Both the position numbers and the translations under genes were made by a program. This document shows, piece after piece, positions 37,729 through 47,011 of a stretch of 58,980 nt of DNA (position 1 is the first letter of the stretch; each line of letters begins with the position of its first letter). The notes under the pieces are model-generated. The model was not told where the DNA came from and made no database searches. It saw only the letters and a program-made list of their open reading frames with translations. The DNA comes from Candidatus Bipolaricaulota bacterium (lineage in GTDB: Bacteria > Bipolaricaulota > Bipolaricaulia > UBA7950 > UBA9294): NCBI GenBank assembly GCA_018817505.1, contig JAHITR010000063.1, forward strand, positions 1 through 58,980, written 5' to 3'.

Positions 37729-40700
37729 TCATTCACCTGCTGGCTCGATCAGCAGAGTTCTTCCGTCCGAACGTCCGAATACTTCAGGGAAGTAGAACTC
37801 CTGGGCCAGCGTGGGCAATACGCCGAATTCTCCTGGGACCACGGCACGAAGGCTATATTGGAACGTGTAGGTCCCTGATGGGAGATAGTCGGCAAACAAC
37901 ACGGCCTTCTCATCGCGGAATTCAGAACGGGAGTACCAACGCCACCACCACCAATAGAACCAGTTGGAGCCACTCGATGAGTCTCGGAACAATCCCGGTT
38001 CGGTCGCAGCGCGACTTGTGGTTGCCAGTGAAGGATCGATGGCTTCGCAGCCGGCTGGGAATGGATCCTCGACGACGACGTAATAGAGGTCATTCGGAGC
38101 AATGATCGTGAGACGAACTTGGATTTCCTCGCCGACAGAGATCGTGTCGATTTCAGGGCAGGGCTCGCCGATCGCACAGGATGCGGCGACATACTGTCTC
38201 TGAACGATAATGCCCCGCTGCAGCGCACCGACCTCCTCCACAGGGATGTAAGACGTAAGGTGGGCTGTGTAGTACAGCCGTCCCGTGCCCTCACCTCGTG
38301 CAACAGTCAATGTGTTGCTCGTCCCCGGCAAGAGATCATGAGCGCCAACCGAGAATTCAATCGGCTCAGTCTGCGCTGTGCCATCAGTCTGTCCCTCGAA
38401 TAGCTGAACGCCGTTGATGGCTGCCTCGAAACTGTAGGTCGGATTCAACTCGCCAGTCGCGACCATCCAATCGGTTAGTGAGATCAGAGCCCATGCGGTT
38501 TCTTGCGTCGTCTCCCAAATTCCGCCCGATCGTGCGACCATCAGCCAGCGAACGACATTGGGCAGCATCGGCTGATCGGGGTTCAGTCGAACCAAGGCAT
38601 CGAGGATGATGGCTGTCGATCGCGTGTCCGTGTTCATCGCCCACCAATCGTAAGTCGACTCCTCCCAGTGGATTCCCGTTGCGGAAATGATGGCCTGCGA
38701 ATAGAGATCCGAGAGAAGGGTGTCCACTGAAGAAGAACTGCCGTTGGAGAGCTGCAGAGTCAACGCCAGCCATGCGCGTGCATAATGGCTGAGCTTGCTT
38801 CGTACAGTGAACAGCTCACTGGCAGCATTGAGTGCATCAGTGTGCCGGTTTCCTTCAGAAAGCACATAGGCAATCCAGGCTTGGCGGTTGGCAATCACCG
38901 TTGATGTGAGGTTCTTGGGCGCGACCAACGAATTGGCGAGGAAGTCGAGGCCATTCTTGAGCGCATCTCGTTGAATCCCAAAATCAGCTTTCTGCGCCTG
39001 CAGCAAGGCATAAACAGCGTATGCAGACAGATAAGGATTCGATCTGTCGCCGTCCCACCATCCCCAGCCGCCATCGGCGTTCTGCCTTGCATAGAGCTTG
39101 TCAATTCCCTCAGTGACCAGGCTGGGAAGCTTGTCTGCCAACGCCTGGTTCTCGATGCCCAGTTCAACCAGGGCACGATAGGTGAGGACGTTGGGGAGGA
39201 ATCGACTGATCACCTGCTCGGTGCACTCGTACTCGAAGTGCTCGAGATAGTCGAGTCCCTGCTGCATAGCTGCAGCAAGAGACGTTTCCAAGCGAATCAA
39301 CAACTCGGAACGGTCCATATCAAGGCCAGGCAACAAGCCGATGATCTCCGTCCGGTTCCCAAAGCCATCCAGTTGACCGGCTGTCCCCACGATCTCAGGG
39401 GACGTGTACCTATAGACAAGCAACGTTCCATCTGGGCCTGTTGTCAATCGCGGACGTGCGGCATCGGACAAGTCCCCAGATTCGACGCTGAACGCGATGT
39501 CCACTGCATCGACATCTTGGACTGTTCCCCACCATACGACAGCCATCTCCCCTCGAGCGGGCACGGTCACTGTTTGGACGGCCCCTGTTTCAAGCGACAA
39601 ACCGGTTTGCGCAAGGGTGACTTCGGCGCTCAGGTCCTCATCCGTTTGGTTGGACACGTTGGCCAGAAGCTGCAATCGGTCACCGACCACGAAGAAACGC
39701 GGTGTGACGGGGCGGATGAGCAGCGGCTTGGTTACCAGCAGTTCTGAAGTGGATTCACCAACGTCCGTCTGGGTCGAGATCCCGACAGCACGGGCAACCC
39801 AGGTCGTCAGATTGTCGGGCAATTGGATGATCAGTCGAGCATAGCCCAGACTGTCCGTGGTCACAGAGCCGTCCCAAAATGCAGTATCCTCGAAATCTTC
39901 GCGAAGCGTGATGCCTTCGGGTAGTTGCGCTGCCGCACTTCGCATGACGGGATCGTGATCGGCGGCTCCAGCTTCTTCTGCCAGGGCAGTGGGCGCGAAC
40001 ACGGCGCCAACGCTCGTGTCATCTTGCTGTGCCTTGACGGCATCGAGCGTTTCGAGTTCTTCAAGCTGCTCAATGACCAAGCGATTGATGGAGAGAGTTA
40101 ATCCACTCGATGTGGACACACCTAGGCCGCGTCTTCCATAGAACGCATCAAGAATGGCGTTGGGCGTCCGCGGGCGAAGCGACAATACGGCAGCATCCAC
40201 CAAATCGAACGCAAGAGAACTGGGTAGCGGAAGGCCGTCGGCATCTGTGACCCATAGGTCATAGGCGATCTCAGTGCCGGGTAGCGATTGCTCGCTGGAT
40301 GGCACCATTTCGATGTGCAATGACTTGGGATCTCTTGACACAGTCAACGCTGCGTACCCGATCTTGGTTTCGGCAGCAGCGGTTGCACCATCGGCTGCCA
40401 ACGTGGCCGCCTCCAATCCCTGGAACAGCACAACACTGACGTAAATGTTGGGGATGTGCTCCAGCGTGATGGGGACCTCAATGACGGTACTGTTGGATTC
40501 CAGCAATCGGACATCACGGTAAAGGATGCCCCCTCGCTCAATGGTTAACAGTGCCCAGTGCGGCCCGGAATAGGGACTGGGCACAAGGATCTGCGCTGTC
40601 TCTCCAACTTCGTACTCGGTCTTGTCAGGAATCAATGTGATGCGATCATCATTGCTGCGTTGCCAAGAGACGCTTTCTGGGCCGCTTGCCCACAGAAACA

Positions 40701-43700
40701 GACTGGTGCGCGTTTCGTTCCCAGCGGCATCTGTTCCGATGGCAAGCACTTTGTAGGTTCCGCCCTCGGGCGGGGAGAATGAGAAGACGCCGACACCCTT
40801 TTCATCCGTTCGTAGCGTACCCGTCTCGACTTCGGTGTCATAGGTCTTCCAAGTCCAACGGCCACCCCCGGCTGCGTCCTGTTCGAAGGTGTTTTCCCAT
40901 TCCCTGTGGATGACTTGATATGTAAGATCCTGTGAGCCGATCCGCTCGCCAGCCCAATCGACGGTCACGACATCGATCGCCGTGTCGTCACCAGCCCGGG
41001 CGATCGATCGAGCCGTTGCCAGTCCGGCGTAGAAGGATGCTGCATGGACGATGATCGTGGATCTTCCAGAAATGACTTGGCCATCAGCCCCTCGCGTCGT
41101 GGCCTCAATCGTCAATGTCTGACTCCCGGATTGGACGTCCTTGACGCCGAAGACAAGGTTCGCGGGAAATTCAATCAGGAGGTTGCCATCGACATCTGTC
41201 GTACCTGAACCTTCCAGAACAGGCACGGAAGGTGTGGACGGCATCCACCAGCAGCTCCAGCAATCCCAGGGATCGTCCCGGTCTGAGAACGTATATCGAC
41301 TGAGGTGAGAAGGCGAGAAGTTGTAGGCTTCGGAGTAAATGCTCCATTCGACAGATTGTTGAGATACGGGCGCACCGAAGAAGTACTCGACTTGCACGTT
41401 TGTTCGTACAGTATCTCCTGCAACGTGTTGATCCTCATCTGGGGTGACCACGACCTGAAATTCGGGAGCGCGATAGGCAGCAACATCGAATGTGTCGGTG
41501 TGGTAGGAACGAGTGGTTTCAATTTCGATGCGATAGGTGCCAATGGCTGCATCGGTTTCTAGCTCAAACTGACCAGAGAACGTGCCGAATGCGTCGACGG
41601 CAAGCCGCCCCTCATAGATCAATGACCAATCTGAGTCTCTGACCGTCACCCCGACGGATTCGTCGCTTGGCAACGAGTAGAGGACATCTTGCTCATCTCG
41701 AAGGACGCCGCGGAAAGATACCGTTTGTCCGGGTCTGTAAATGGGACGATCGGTGTCGAGGAAGAGTCGCTCTTCAGAGCTTCCACCAGAGGAATAGCCG
41801 AAATTCCAAATAGATATTCCCGTCGTCCATTGCGAATTTCCCAGCGAGAACGGGACTGCGCTTGCTACAGTGATCCCTCGCCAATCATAGGCATCCGTGC
41901 CCGCGAAGATGGCGATACCATTTCCGTCTGTGACTGTTGCTTCCAGGGCATCTCCATCTGAATCATACGTTCGTAGAATTAGGCCGGGAATCGGGTCTCC
42001 CGTCAATAGATCGCAGGCCCACACAAGGGTTTCGGTGTCCGATGTCTTCATCGTGAGATTCAGCGGGCTGGCGATGAGCAGATGCCGATGCTGCCAACGA
42101 TTCCAGCTGACTCCTTGTGCATTTATGTCGATGAGATAAATGCCGGGCTCGAGTGACGCGCTATCAGTTAGTAGGTCGATGGGGGCATAACTCACTTTGT
42201 TGAGTTCGCCTGACAGGGACACTGTCCACTTGCGTACGAGAGCGTTCTTGGAGGGGGTGTAGTTGTACCAATCGTTGGTGGCCTTGAAGTACTCATCTAG
42301 GGAGAGGCGTGACAGCGTGAGCGCCACTGAATCAGTATTTCGGTAGGCAATGAATAGCTTGGCGGGCTCATAGGCATTGAAGGTGCCTGTTTGACCAGGA
42401 ACATGCAGCCAGGCCGTTGGATCAAGAGCGGCGGTTTGGAACCTAATTGTCATGGTTTGGTTCGTATGATTCCCGTATGGATCGGCAATATTGGGACCGA
42501 TCCGTACTTCGTAGGTCTGGCTCGGTCCTGAGTCGAACCAAAGCGCATAGGAATTGTCCCAAGAGCGGAAATATCCTGAGACTGTTCCAGGTTCAGGCTT
42601 AGGAAGGATGGTAAGGTTATCTAGAACCGTGTCTGGATCGATAGGGGTATTGAAGGTGATCTCAAGCGACGTATAGGGATAGACATCAGATGCACCGTTC
42701 CTTGGACTCACGGAAATGATCCTTGGAAGAGGGACTGTCTCGAAGCGAGACATGATGGCGTTTTCCATGCCCAAGCCCCCACTAGCACCGGTGACGCCGG
42801 GTTCTAGGGTGATGACATAGGTTCGTGAAAAATCCAATGGATCCCGAGGAGTGAAGGTGACGACGGCCTCGTTGATCGAGAACTCTCCGGGAATCGCCTC
42901 AGAAAACAGGCTGCCGAACAGGCCAGTTGTTCGAAGAACGAATCGCTCCCTGACGCTTTCCAAGGAAACAGGCATGTTGAATGCGAGAACAATGGACGTA
43001 TCAATTGGGACGAGGTCGGCGCTGGTTCGCGGGGACACCCAGACGATGTCAGGTCTCAGCGTCGAGAATCGCCAAACCACGTCTTCTGCGAGCAATCCAC
43101 CGGTAGTGTCTGTGAGTCCGCGTGGCACTGTGACCGTGTATTCGGTGCCGCCTCTGAGGGGGACGGTCGGTGTGAACACGTACATGGACGTGTTCACCCA
43201 CTCTCCGACGCCTGACACTGCGGGCTCGATGATGAGCGGCTGGGGGAGGTTGCTCCGATTGGGATCCGTCAATGTAAGGAGAGGAATCACCGGCCGATTG
43301 AACATGACAAAAATATCGCTATCGACGGCGATCTCTTCGGAATGGTTGACTGGCAGAATCTGAGAAACGTTCAGGAAGCCGACGGTTCGGAATTGAAACG
43401 CAAAGCCCTCTTCAAGAGGTTCCTGCAATGAGGAGGCGGCTTGCTGGGACAACGAAACGGTGTAGACCGTATCACGGACCCATTCGGAATGGGCCACGAA
43501 TCGTAGTGTGCGCTCAGTTGGCCATTCAAAGGAACCCTCGATATCAGGAGTGATTCCCCAGGCCGCTTCAACAGACACCTGATCCATGGCACGGTCGAAG
43601 AGAATCTCCACGACACCGTCGACCAGGAGATCTTCGCCCCTTGTCGGCGAGTGCTGGAGGATGCTCGGGCCACCGAGTGCTCCGGCGGAAATCGCCATGA

Positions 43701-43764
43701 AGACAGAAAATACGAGAGCAATTCCGTACCAACGTCTAGTAGTGCCGCAATTGACTTGACTCAT
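37729..43764 (-). CDS. Bacterial alpha-2-macroglobulin with thioester motif and N-terminal SbsA/Big_5-like Ig domains
   Basis: 2011 aa; 'FEYECTEQVISRFLPN' (CxEQ), 'NADGGWGWWDGDRSNPYLSAYAVYAL', 'DRPIYRPGQTVSFRGVLRD', signal peptide. Confidence 0.93.
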   Translation of the reverse strand: MSQVNCGTTRRWYGIALVFSVFMAISAGALGGPSILQHSPTRGEDLLVDGVVEILFDRAMDQVSVEAAWGITPDIEGSFEWPTERTLRFVAHSEWVRDTVYTVSLSQQAASSLQEPLEEGFAFQFRTVGFLNVSQILPVNHSEEIAVDSDIFVMFNRPVIPLLTLTDPNRSNLPQPLIIEPAVSGVGEWVNTSMYVFTPTVPLRGGTEYTVTVPRGLTDTTGGLLAEDVVWRFSTLRPDIVWVSPRTSADLVPIDTSIVLAFNMPVSLESVRERFVLRTTGLFGSLFSEAIPGEFSINEAVVTFTPRDPLDFSRTYVITLEPGVTGASGGLGMENAIMSRFETVPLPRIISVSPRNGASDVYPYTSLEITFNTPIDPDTVLDNLTILPKPEPGTVSGYFRSWDNSYALWFDSGPSQTYEVRIGPNIADPYGNHTNQTMTIRFQTAALDPTAWLHVPGQTGTFNAYEPAKLFIAYRNTDSVALTLSRLSLDEYFKATNDWYNYTPSKNALVRKWTVSLSGELNKVSYAPIDLLTDSASLEPGIYLIDINAQGVSWNRWQHRHLLIASPLNLTMKTSDTETLVWACDLLTGDPIPGLILRTYDSDGDALEATVTDGNGIAIFAGTDAYDWRGITVASAVPFSLGNSQWTTGISIWNFGYSSGGSSEERLFLDTDRPIYRPGQTVSFRGVLRDEQDVLYSLPSDESVGVTVRDSDWSLIYEGRLAVDAFGTFSGQFELETDAAIGTYRIEIETTRSYHTDTFDVAAYRAPEFQVVVTPDEDQHVAGDTVRTNVQVEYFFGAPVSQQSVEWSIYSEAYNFSPSHLSRYTFSDRDDPWDCWSCWWMPSTPSVPVLEGSGTTDVDGNLLIEFPANLVFGVKDVQSGSQTLTIEATTRGADGQVISGRSTIIVHAASFYAGLATARSIARAGDDTAIDVVTVDWAGERIGSQDLTYQVIHREWENTFEQDAAGGGRWTWKTYDTEVETGTLRTDEKGVGVFSFSPPEGGTYKVLAIGTDAAGNETRTSLFLWASGPESVSWQRSNDDRITLIPDKTEYEVGETAQILVPSPYSGPHWALLTIERGGILYRDVRLLESNSTVIEVPITLEHIPNIYVSVVLFQGLEAATLAADGATAAAETKIGYAALTVSRDPKSLHIEMVPSSEQSLPGTEIAYDLWVTDADGLPLPSSLAFDLVDAAVLSLRPRTPNAILDAFYGRRGLGVSTSSGLTLSINRLVIEQLEELETLDAVKAQQDDTSVGAVFAPTALAEEAGAADHDPVMRSAAAQLPEGITLREDFEDTAFWDGSVTTDSLGYARLIIQLPDNLTTWVARAVGISTQTDVGESTSELLVTKPLLIRPVTPRFFVVGDRLQLLANVSNQTDEDLSAEVTLAQTGLSLETGAVQTVTVPARGEMAVVWWGTVQDVDAVDIAFSVESGDLSDAARPRLTTGPDGTLLVYRYTSPEIVGTAGQLDGFGNRTEIIGLLPGLDMDRSELLIRLETSLAAAMQQGLDYLEHFEYECTEQVISRFLPNVLTYRALVELGIENQALADKLPSLVTEGIDKLYARQNADGGWGWWDGDRSNPYLSAYAVYALLQAQKADFGIQRDALKNGLDFLANSLVAPKNLTSTVIANRQAWIAYVLSEGNRHTDALNAASELFTVRSKLSHYARAWLALTLQLSNGSSSSVDTLLSDLYSQAIISATGIHWEESTYDWWAMNTDTRSTAIILDALVRLNPDQPMLPNVVRWLMVARSGGIWETTQETAWALISLTDWMVATGELNPTYSFEAAINGVQLFEGQTDGTAQTEPIEFSVGAHDLLPGTSNTLTVARGEGTGRLYYTAHLTSYIPVEEVGALQRGIIVQRQYVAASCAIGEPCPEIDTISVGEEIQVRLTIIAPNDLYYVVVEDPFPAGCEAIDPSLATTSRAATEPGLFRDSSSGSNWFYWWWWRWYSRSEFRDEKAVLFADYLPSGTYTFQYSLRAVVPGEFGVLPTLAQEFYFPEVFGRSDGRTLLIEPAGE

Positions 43765-44035
43765 GATGATCCTCCCCAGAATCGAACCTCAAGCACATGT
43801 CCCACACTGATAGGTGGAACTGTCGGTAAATGCAAATCGAACGAGTCCCCCAATCAAACACCTGGACAAGCAGTGAGTTTCACCCAGTGGCTCACATCGT
43901 GCGAGAGGGATTCGTGAGCAAAATCAATTCTAGGGGGATTTTCGAGCGATCTGAAGGTGGCTCATGCGAGATGTCTAGACTGCGAAGAAAGGTGGAACAA
44001 TTAGTTCGTAGGTCATTGACAAGTGAACCGAGGTG

Positions 44036-44070
44036 AAACGGAGGCAGCGCCCTCAAACGGGGCAGCTTCC
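44036..44070 (+). promoter_or_regulatory. Hairpin in leader upstream of tandem riboswitch
   Basis: CGGAGGCAGCGCCC-TCAAAC-GGGGCAGCTTCCG imperfect stem. Confidence 0.4.
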
Positions 44071-44143
44071 GACCACAAGATGGATTTAAAGATTGCGGTG
44101 GACGGTCCATCGCATGGTTTCAATTCCTCAGAGAAGGTATCTA

Positions 44144-44220
44144 CTAAAGGCAAACCGATCGAAAGGTCGGGACGCAAAGCTACGGACCTTAAAGACCAGA
44201 GCTCATCGTCTGAGTTCTCA
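44144..44220 (+). ncRNA. c-di-GMP-I (GEMM-I) riboswitch-like aptamer, copy 1 (divergent 3' half)
   Basis: AAAGGCAAACCGATCGAAAGGTCGGGACGCAAAGCTACGG matches GEMM-I core (GGCAAACC, GNRA-capped P1b, GACGCAAAGCYACGG); the canonical AGCCGGGTTRCCG 3' element is not evident. Confidence 0.65.
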
Positions 44221-44222
44221 TG

Positions 44223-44326
44223 CAAGGGCAAACCCGGGGTGACCCGGGGACGCAAAGCTACGGATCTTTCGAGCGCATTGCGCTCGCGAATGCGAAGCAT
44301 TCGATAGACAGCCGAGTTGCCGCAGC
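44223..44326 (+). ncRNA. c-di-GMP-I (GEMM-I) riboswitch aptamer, copy 2
   Basis: GGGCAAACCCGGGGTGACCCGGGGACGCAAAGCTACGGATC...GATAGACAGCCGAGTTGCCGCAGC: GNRA-capped P1b, core GACGCAAAGCTACGG and 3' AGCCGAGTTGCCG. Confidence 0.88.
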
Positions 44327-44383
44327 GTCTGATGGTGGCCGAGTCGCTAGATGCACTCAACAACCACTTCAGGAGGTGCTTTC

Positions 44384-44857
44384 ATGAGGACGCTTAAAGG
44401 TTTCGGTATTGTGATGTTGGTGGCAGTTTTGGTCGTAGGGATTGCGGTCATGGTTTCTGCGAAAAACGGCACAGAAGCAGCGGTTTCAGTTAATGCTTCG
44501 TTCTCGATTCCGTCTTGGATCTCCTTGTCGGCTGTTGGGAATGGCAACGTCAGCTTCTCAGATATTGCTGGTCCCGGATCCTATGCCGCTTCCAATGGAA
44601 CGCGGCTTCAGGTTCTCAGCACAACGAGCTGGACGATCTCCGGCGAGATTCTTTGGTCTGAATCGAAAATGCCTGAAGGCGCAAGTCAGCAGACGATCGA
44701 CAATGCGCTTGAGCGCTCCTATGACAAGACGTCGGGTAGCTGGGGAATCCACACGGTGAACGTTTCGTATCAGTTCAACGTTGAAGTCGACGACATGGCC
44801 AATATGCCTGAAGGCGACTACAGCCTGGTCATCCAGTACACGGCAACCACGGACTAG
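44384..44857 (+). CDS. Small secreted beta-rich surface/adhesin-like protein downstream of the riboswitches
   Basis: signal peptide 'GIVMLVAVLVVGIAVMVSA', SD AGGAGGTG; no recognised domain. Confidence 0.75.
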   Translation: MRTLKGFGIVMLVAVLVVGIAVMVSAKNGTEAAVSVNASFSIPSWISLSAVGNGNVSFSDIAGPGSYAASNGTRLQVLSTTSWTISGEILWSESKMPEGASQQTIDNALERSYDKTSGSWGIHTVNVSYQFNVEVDDMANMPEGDYSLVIQYTATTD

Positions 44858-44889
44858 CAATAACTCACGAATCTACCGGTGTAGCTATG

Positions 44890-44913
44890 GTGGGGGCGAT
44901 TTATCGCCCCCAC
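44890..44913 (+). terminator. Rho-independent-like terminator hairpin
   Basis: GTGGGGGCGA-TTTA-TCGCCCCCAC. Confidence 0.7.
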
Positions 44914-45096
44914 GCCCATTATCCTCGGTTCATGCCATAACGGCTCCAGGAACTCTGGAGTCCTTTTTGTTTGCCTTCTTGGCAGTCGATTCTTCGTTTG
45001 CATGCGTTCTCTGTTCCCCGTGTGCTCGCGGGAATTTCAGTAGGCCTGTTGTGAAGGCATCGAGTCTTCACGAAAAAAACACATCTGACGGGTTCC

Positions 45097-45420
45097 ATGG
45101 CTTCGACCATGAATACACTCAGGCCTGAACCGAAGAAATCTACTCTAGGACAGTTTCGGCCTGAAAAACCGATGCGCGGTCCATGGATCGGCTATCTGGC
45201 GATGAGCTGCGTGATTGGATCGTTCATCCTGAACAGCCTATTGGGCTGGGTCGCCGGAGTGCTTGTCGCAGGATGCGCTGTGATTTTGGGAAAGATGGGA
45301 TTGGACTCGAAGGGGCGAGGCTTGTCGGTGATTGCCATGCTTCTTGGCGTGGTTCTCATTGGTGTTTTGCTGACGGTTCTTCTCATCGGACAGGAGAACA
45401 TCGGAATGAGTCCAACGTAG
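45097..45420 (+). CDS. Small membrane protein (DUF4190-like)
   Basis: two TM helices with 'GLGWVAGVLVAGCAVILGKMGLDSKGRGLSVIAMLLG'-type pattern. Confidence 0.55.
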   Translation: MASTMNTLRPEPKKSTLGQFRPEKPMRGPWIGYLAMSCVIGSFILNSLLGWVAGVLVAGCAVILGKMGLDSKGRGLSVIAMLLGVVLIGVLLTVLLIGQENIGMSPT

Positions 45421-45612
45421 TCTCGTACGCTGTTCTAGCGATGAGCGAACGGCCAAGCCGATGTCGACAAGTCTGCATTATTGTCTGGAGTTAGCGGTAC
45501 AGAATCAGGCTCGCAAGATTCACATGCGCTCTTCACAAATCCAACACATCTGCGGATTATCGTCTTTTTACTGCGAGCTCATAACCTCGCACCCCCGATA
45601 CCAGCCCTCCGG

Positions 45613-45639
45613 GGAGAGGGGCAATCCCCCTCTCCCTTG
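45613..45639. terminator. Hairpin upstream of gltX
   Basis: GGGGAGAGGGG-CAAT-CCCCCTCTCCC. Confidence 0.5.
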
Positions 45640-45718
45640 GCCTCTTGTACGGACAGGTTTCCAAGACCCAGTTCTCTCGAATCGAGTACAATACGTCCTT
45701 AAGCATGATCGAGGGGGA

Positions 45719-47011
45719 ATGATGATTCGAGTACGCTTTGCACCCAGCCCAACCGGGTATCTTCATGTCGGCGGAGCCCGCACGGCGCTGTTCAATTGGC
45801 TGTTTGCACGCCATAACCACGGAACCTTCATCCTACGGATTGAAGACACGGACAAGGAACGTTCCACAGATGAATCGATCGAAGAAATTCTTGAATCGAT
45901 GCGGTGGCTTGGATTGGATTGGGATGAATACTATCGGCAGACGGATCGAACAGATGCTCATTTGCTTGCGGCGCAAGACTTGATGGACCGAGGCCTCGTC
46001 TATGAATCGGATGGCGCTTGGTGGTTTCGAGTTCCCACAGAAGGCAATACGATCGTGCATGATGACCTGCTTGGCGACGTCACATTCCCCAATGATTTGC
46101 TGAAGGATTTCGTCATTCGCCGGTCTGATGGCAGTTTCATTTATCACTTCGTGGTTGTCGTTGATGACGCAGACATGGAAGTCACGCACGTGATTCGTGG
46201 TGATGATCACTTGAACAATACACCCAAACACGTGTTGCTGTTTGAGGCGCTTGGGCGAACCGTGCCACGGTTTGTTCATCTACCCATGATCCTCGGTTCA
46301 GACCGTACAAGACTATCCAAGCGACATGGCGACACAGCAACGCTAGAGTATCGTGATCGAGGGTTCCTCCCTGAGGCGATGGTAAATTTCCTGGCTCGTT
46401 TGGGATGGTCTCACGGCGATGCTGAGGTGTTCGATCGAGCATCGCTGGTCGAACTGTTCTCAATTGATGAGGTGAACAAGTCGGGCGCCATTTTTGAGGA
46501 CACCAAACTCATGTGGCTCAATCAACAACATATGAAGCTGGCTGACTTGGATCGTTTGCTTGGCCTCGTTCGGCCGATGGTTCTTGAATTGAATCGAGTG
46601 ACAGCTCAGATGTGGGATGCCGTCGATCCAGGCCATCTACGGACGGGAGCACATCTATTCCGCGATCGCTGCAAAACGCTACGCGATCTTGCCTCAGCCA
46701 TGGAATTGCTGTTCCCTGTCCCCTTGATTCCCGAGGACGAGTTCCGGGTGAACGCGACGCAGGCTCCACTGATGATGTCTGTGGCCAACGCGCTCGCATT
46801 GACAAAGCCGTTCACACCTGAAGACATCGAGCAGGATGTACGTGCTGCCTTGGAAGCGAATCAAGCCACGCTCAAAGATGTCGCGTTGGTGTCTCGATTG
46901 GCAGTCACTGGGCGCAAGGCAGGACCCGGTCTGTTTGAGAGTTTTGCCTGCGTGGGGCGCGAGCTGGTCGTTGAGCGTCTGCGTGATGCGGCTCAGAGCG
47001 TTCTCGAATGA
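45719..47011 (+). CDS. gltX: Glutamyl-tRNA synthetase
   Basis: 'RFAPSPTGYLHVGGARTALFNWLFARHN', 'LSKRHGD' motif. Confidence 0.95.
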   Translation: MMIRVRFAPSPTGYLHVGGARTALFNWLFARHNHGTFILRIEDTDKERSTDESIEEILESMRWLGLDWDEYYRQTDRTDAHLLAAQDLMDRGLVYESDGAWWFRVPTEGNTIVHDDLLGDVTFPNDLLKDFVIRRSDGSFIYHFVVVVDDADMEVTHVIRGDDHLNNTPKHVLLFEALGRTVPRFVHLPMILGSDRTRLSKRHGDTATLEYRDRGFLPEAMVNFLARLGWSHGDAEVFDRASLVELFSIDEVNKSGAIFEDTKLMWLNQQHMKLADLDRLLGLVRPMVLELNRVTAQMWDAVDPGHLRTGAHLFRDRCKTLRDLASAMELLFPVPLIPEDEFRVNATQAPLMMSVANALALTKPFTPEDIEQDVRAALEANQATLKDVALVSRLAVTGRKAGPGLFESFACVGRELVVERLRDAAQSVLE

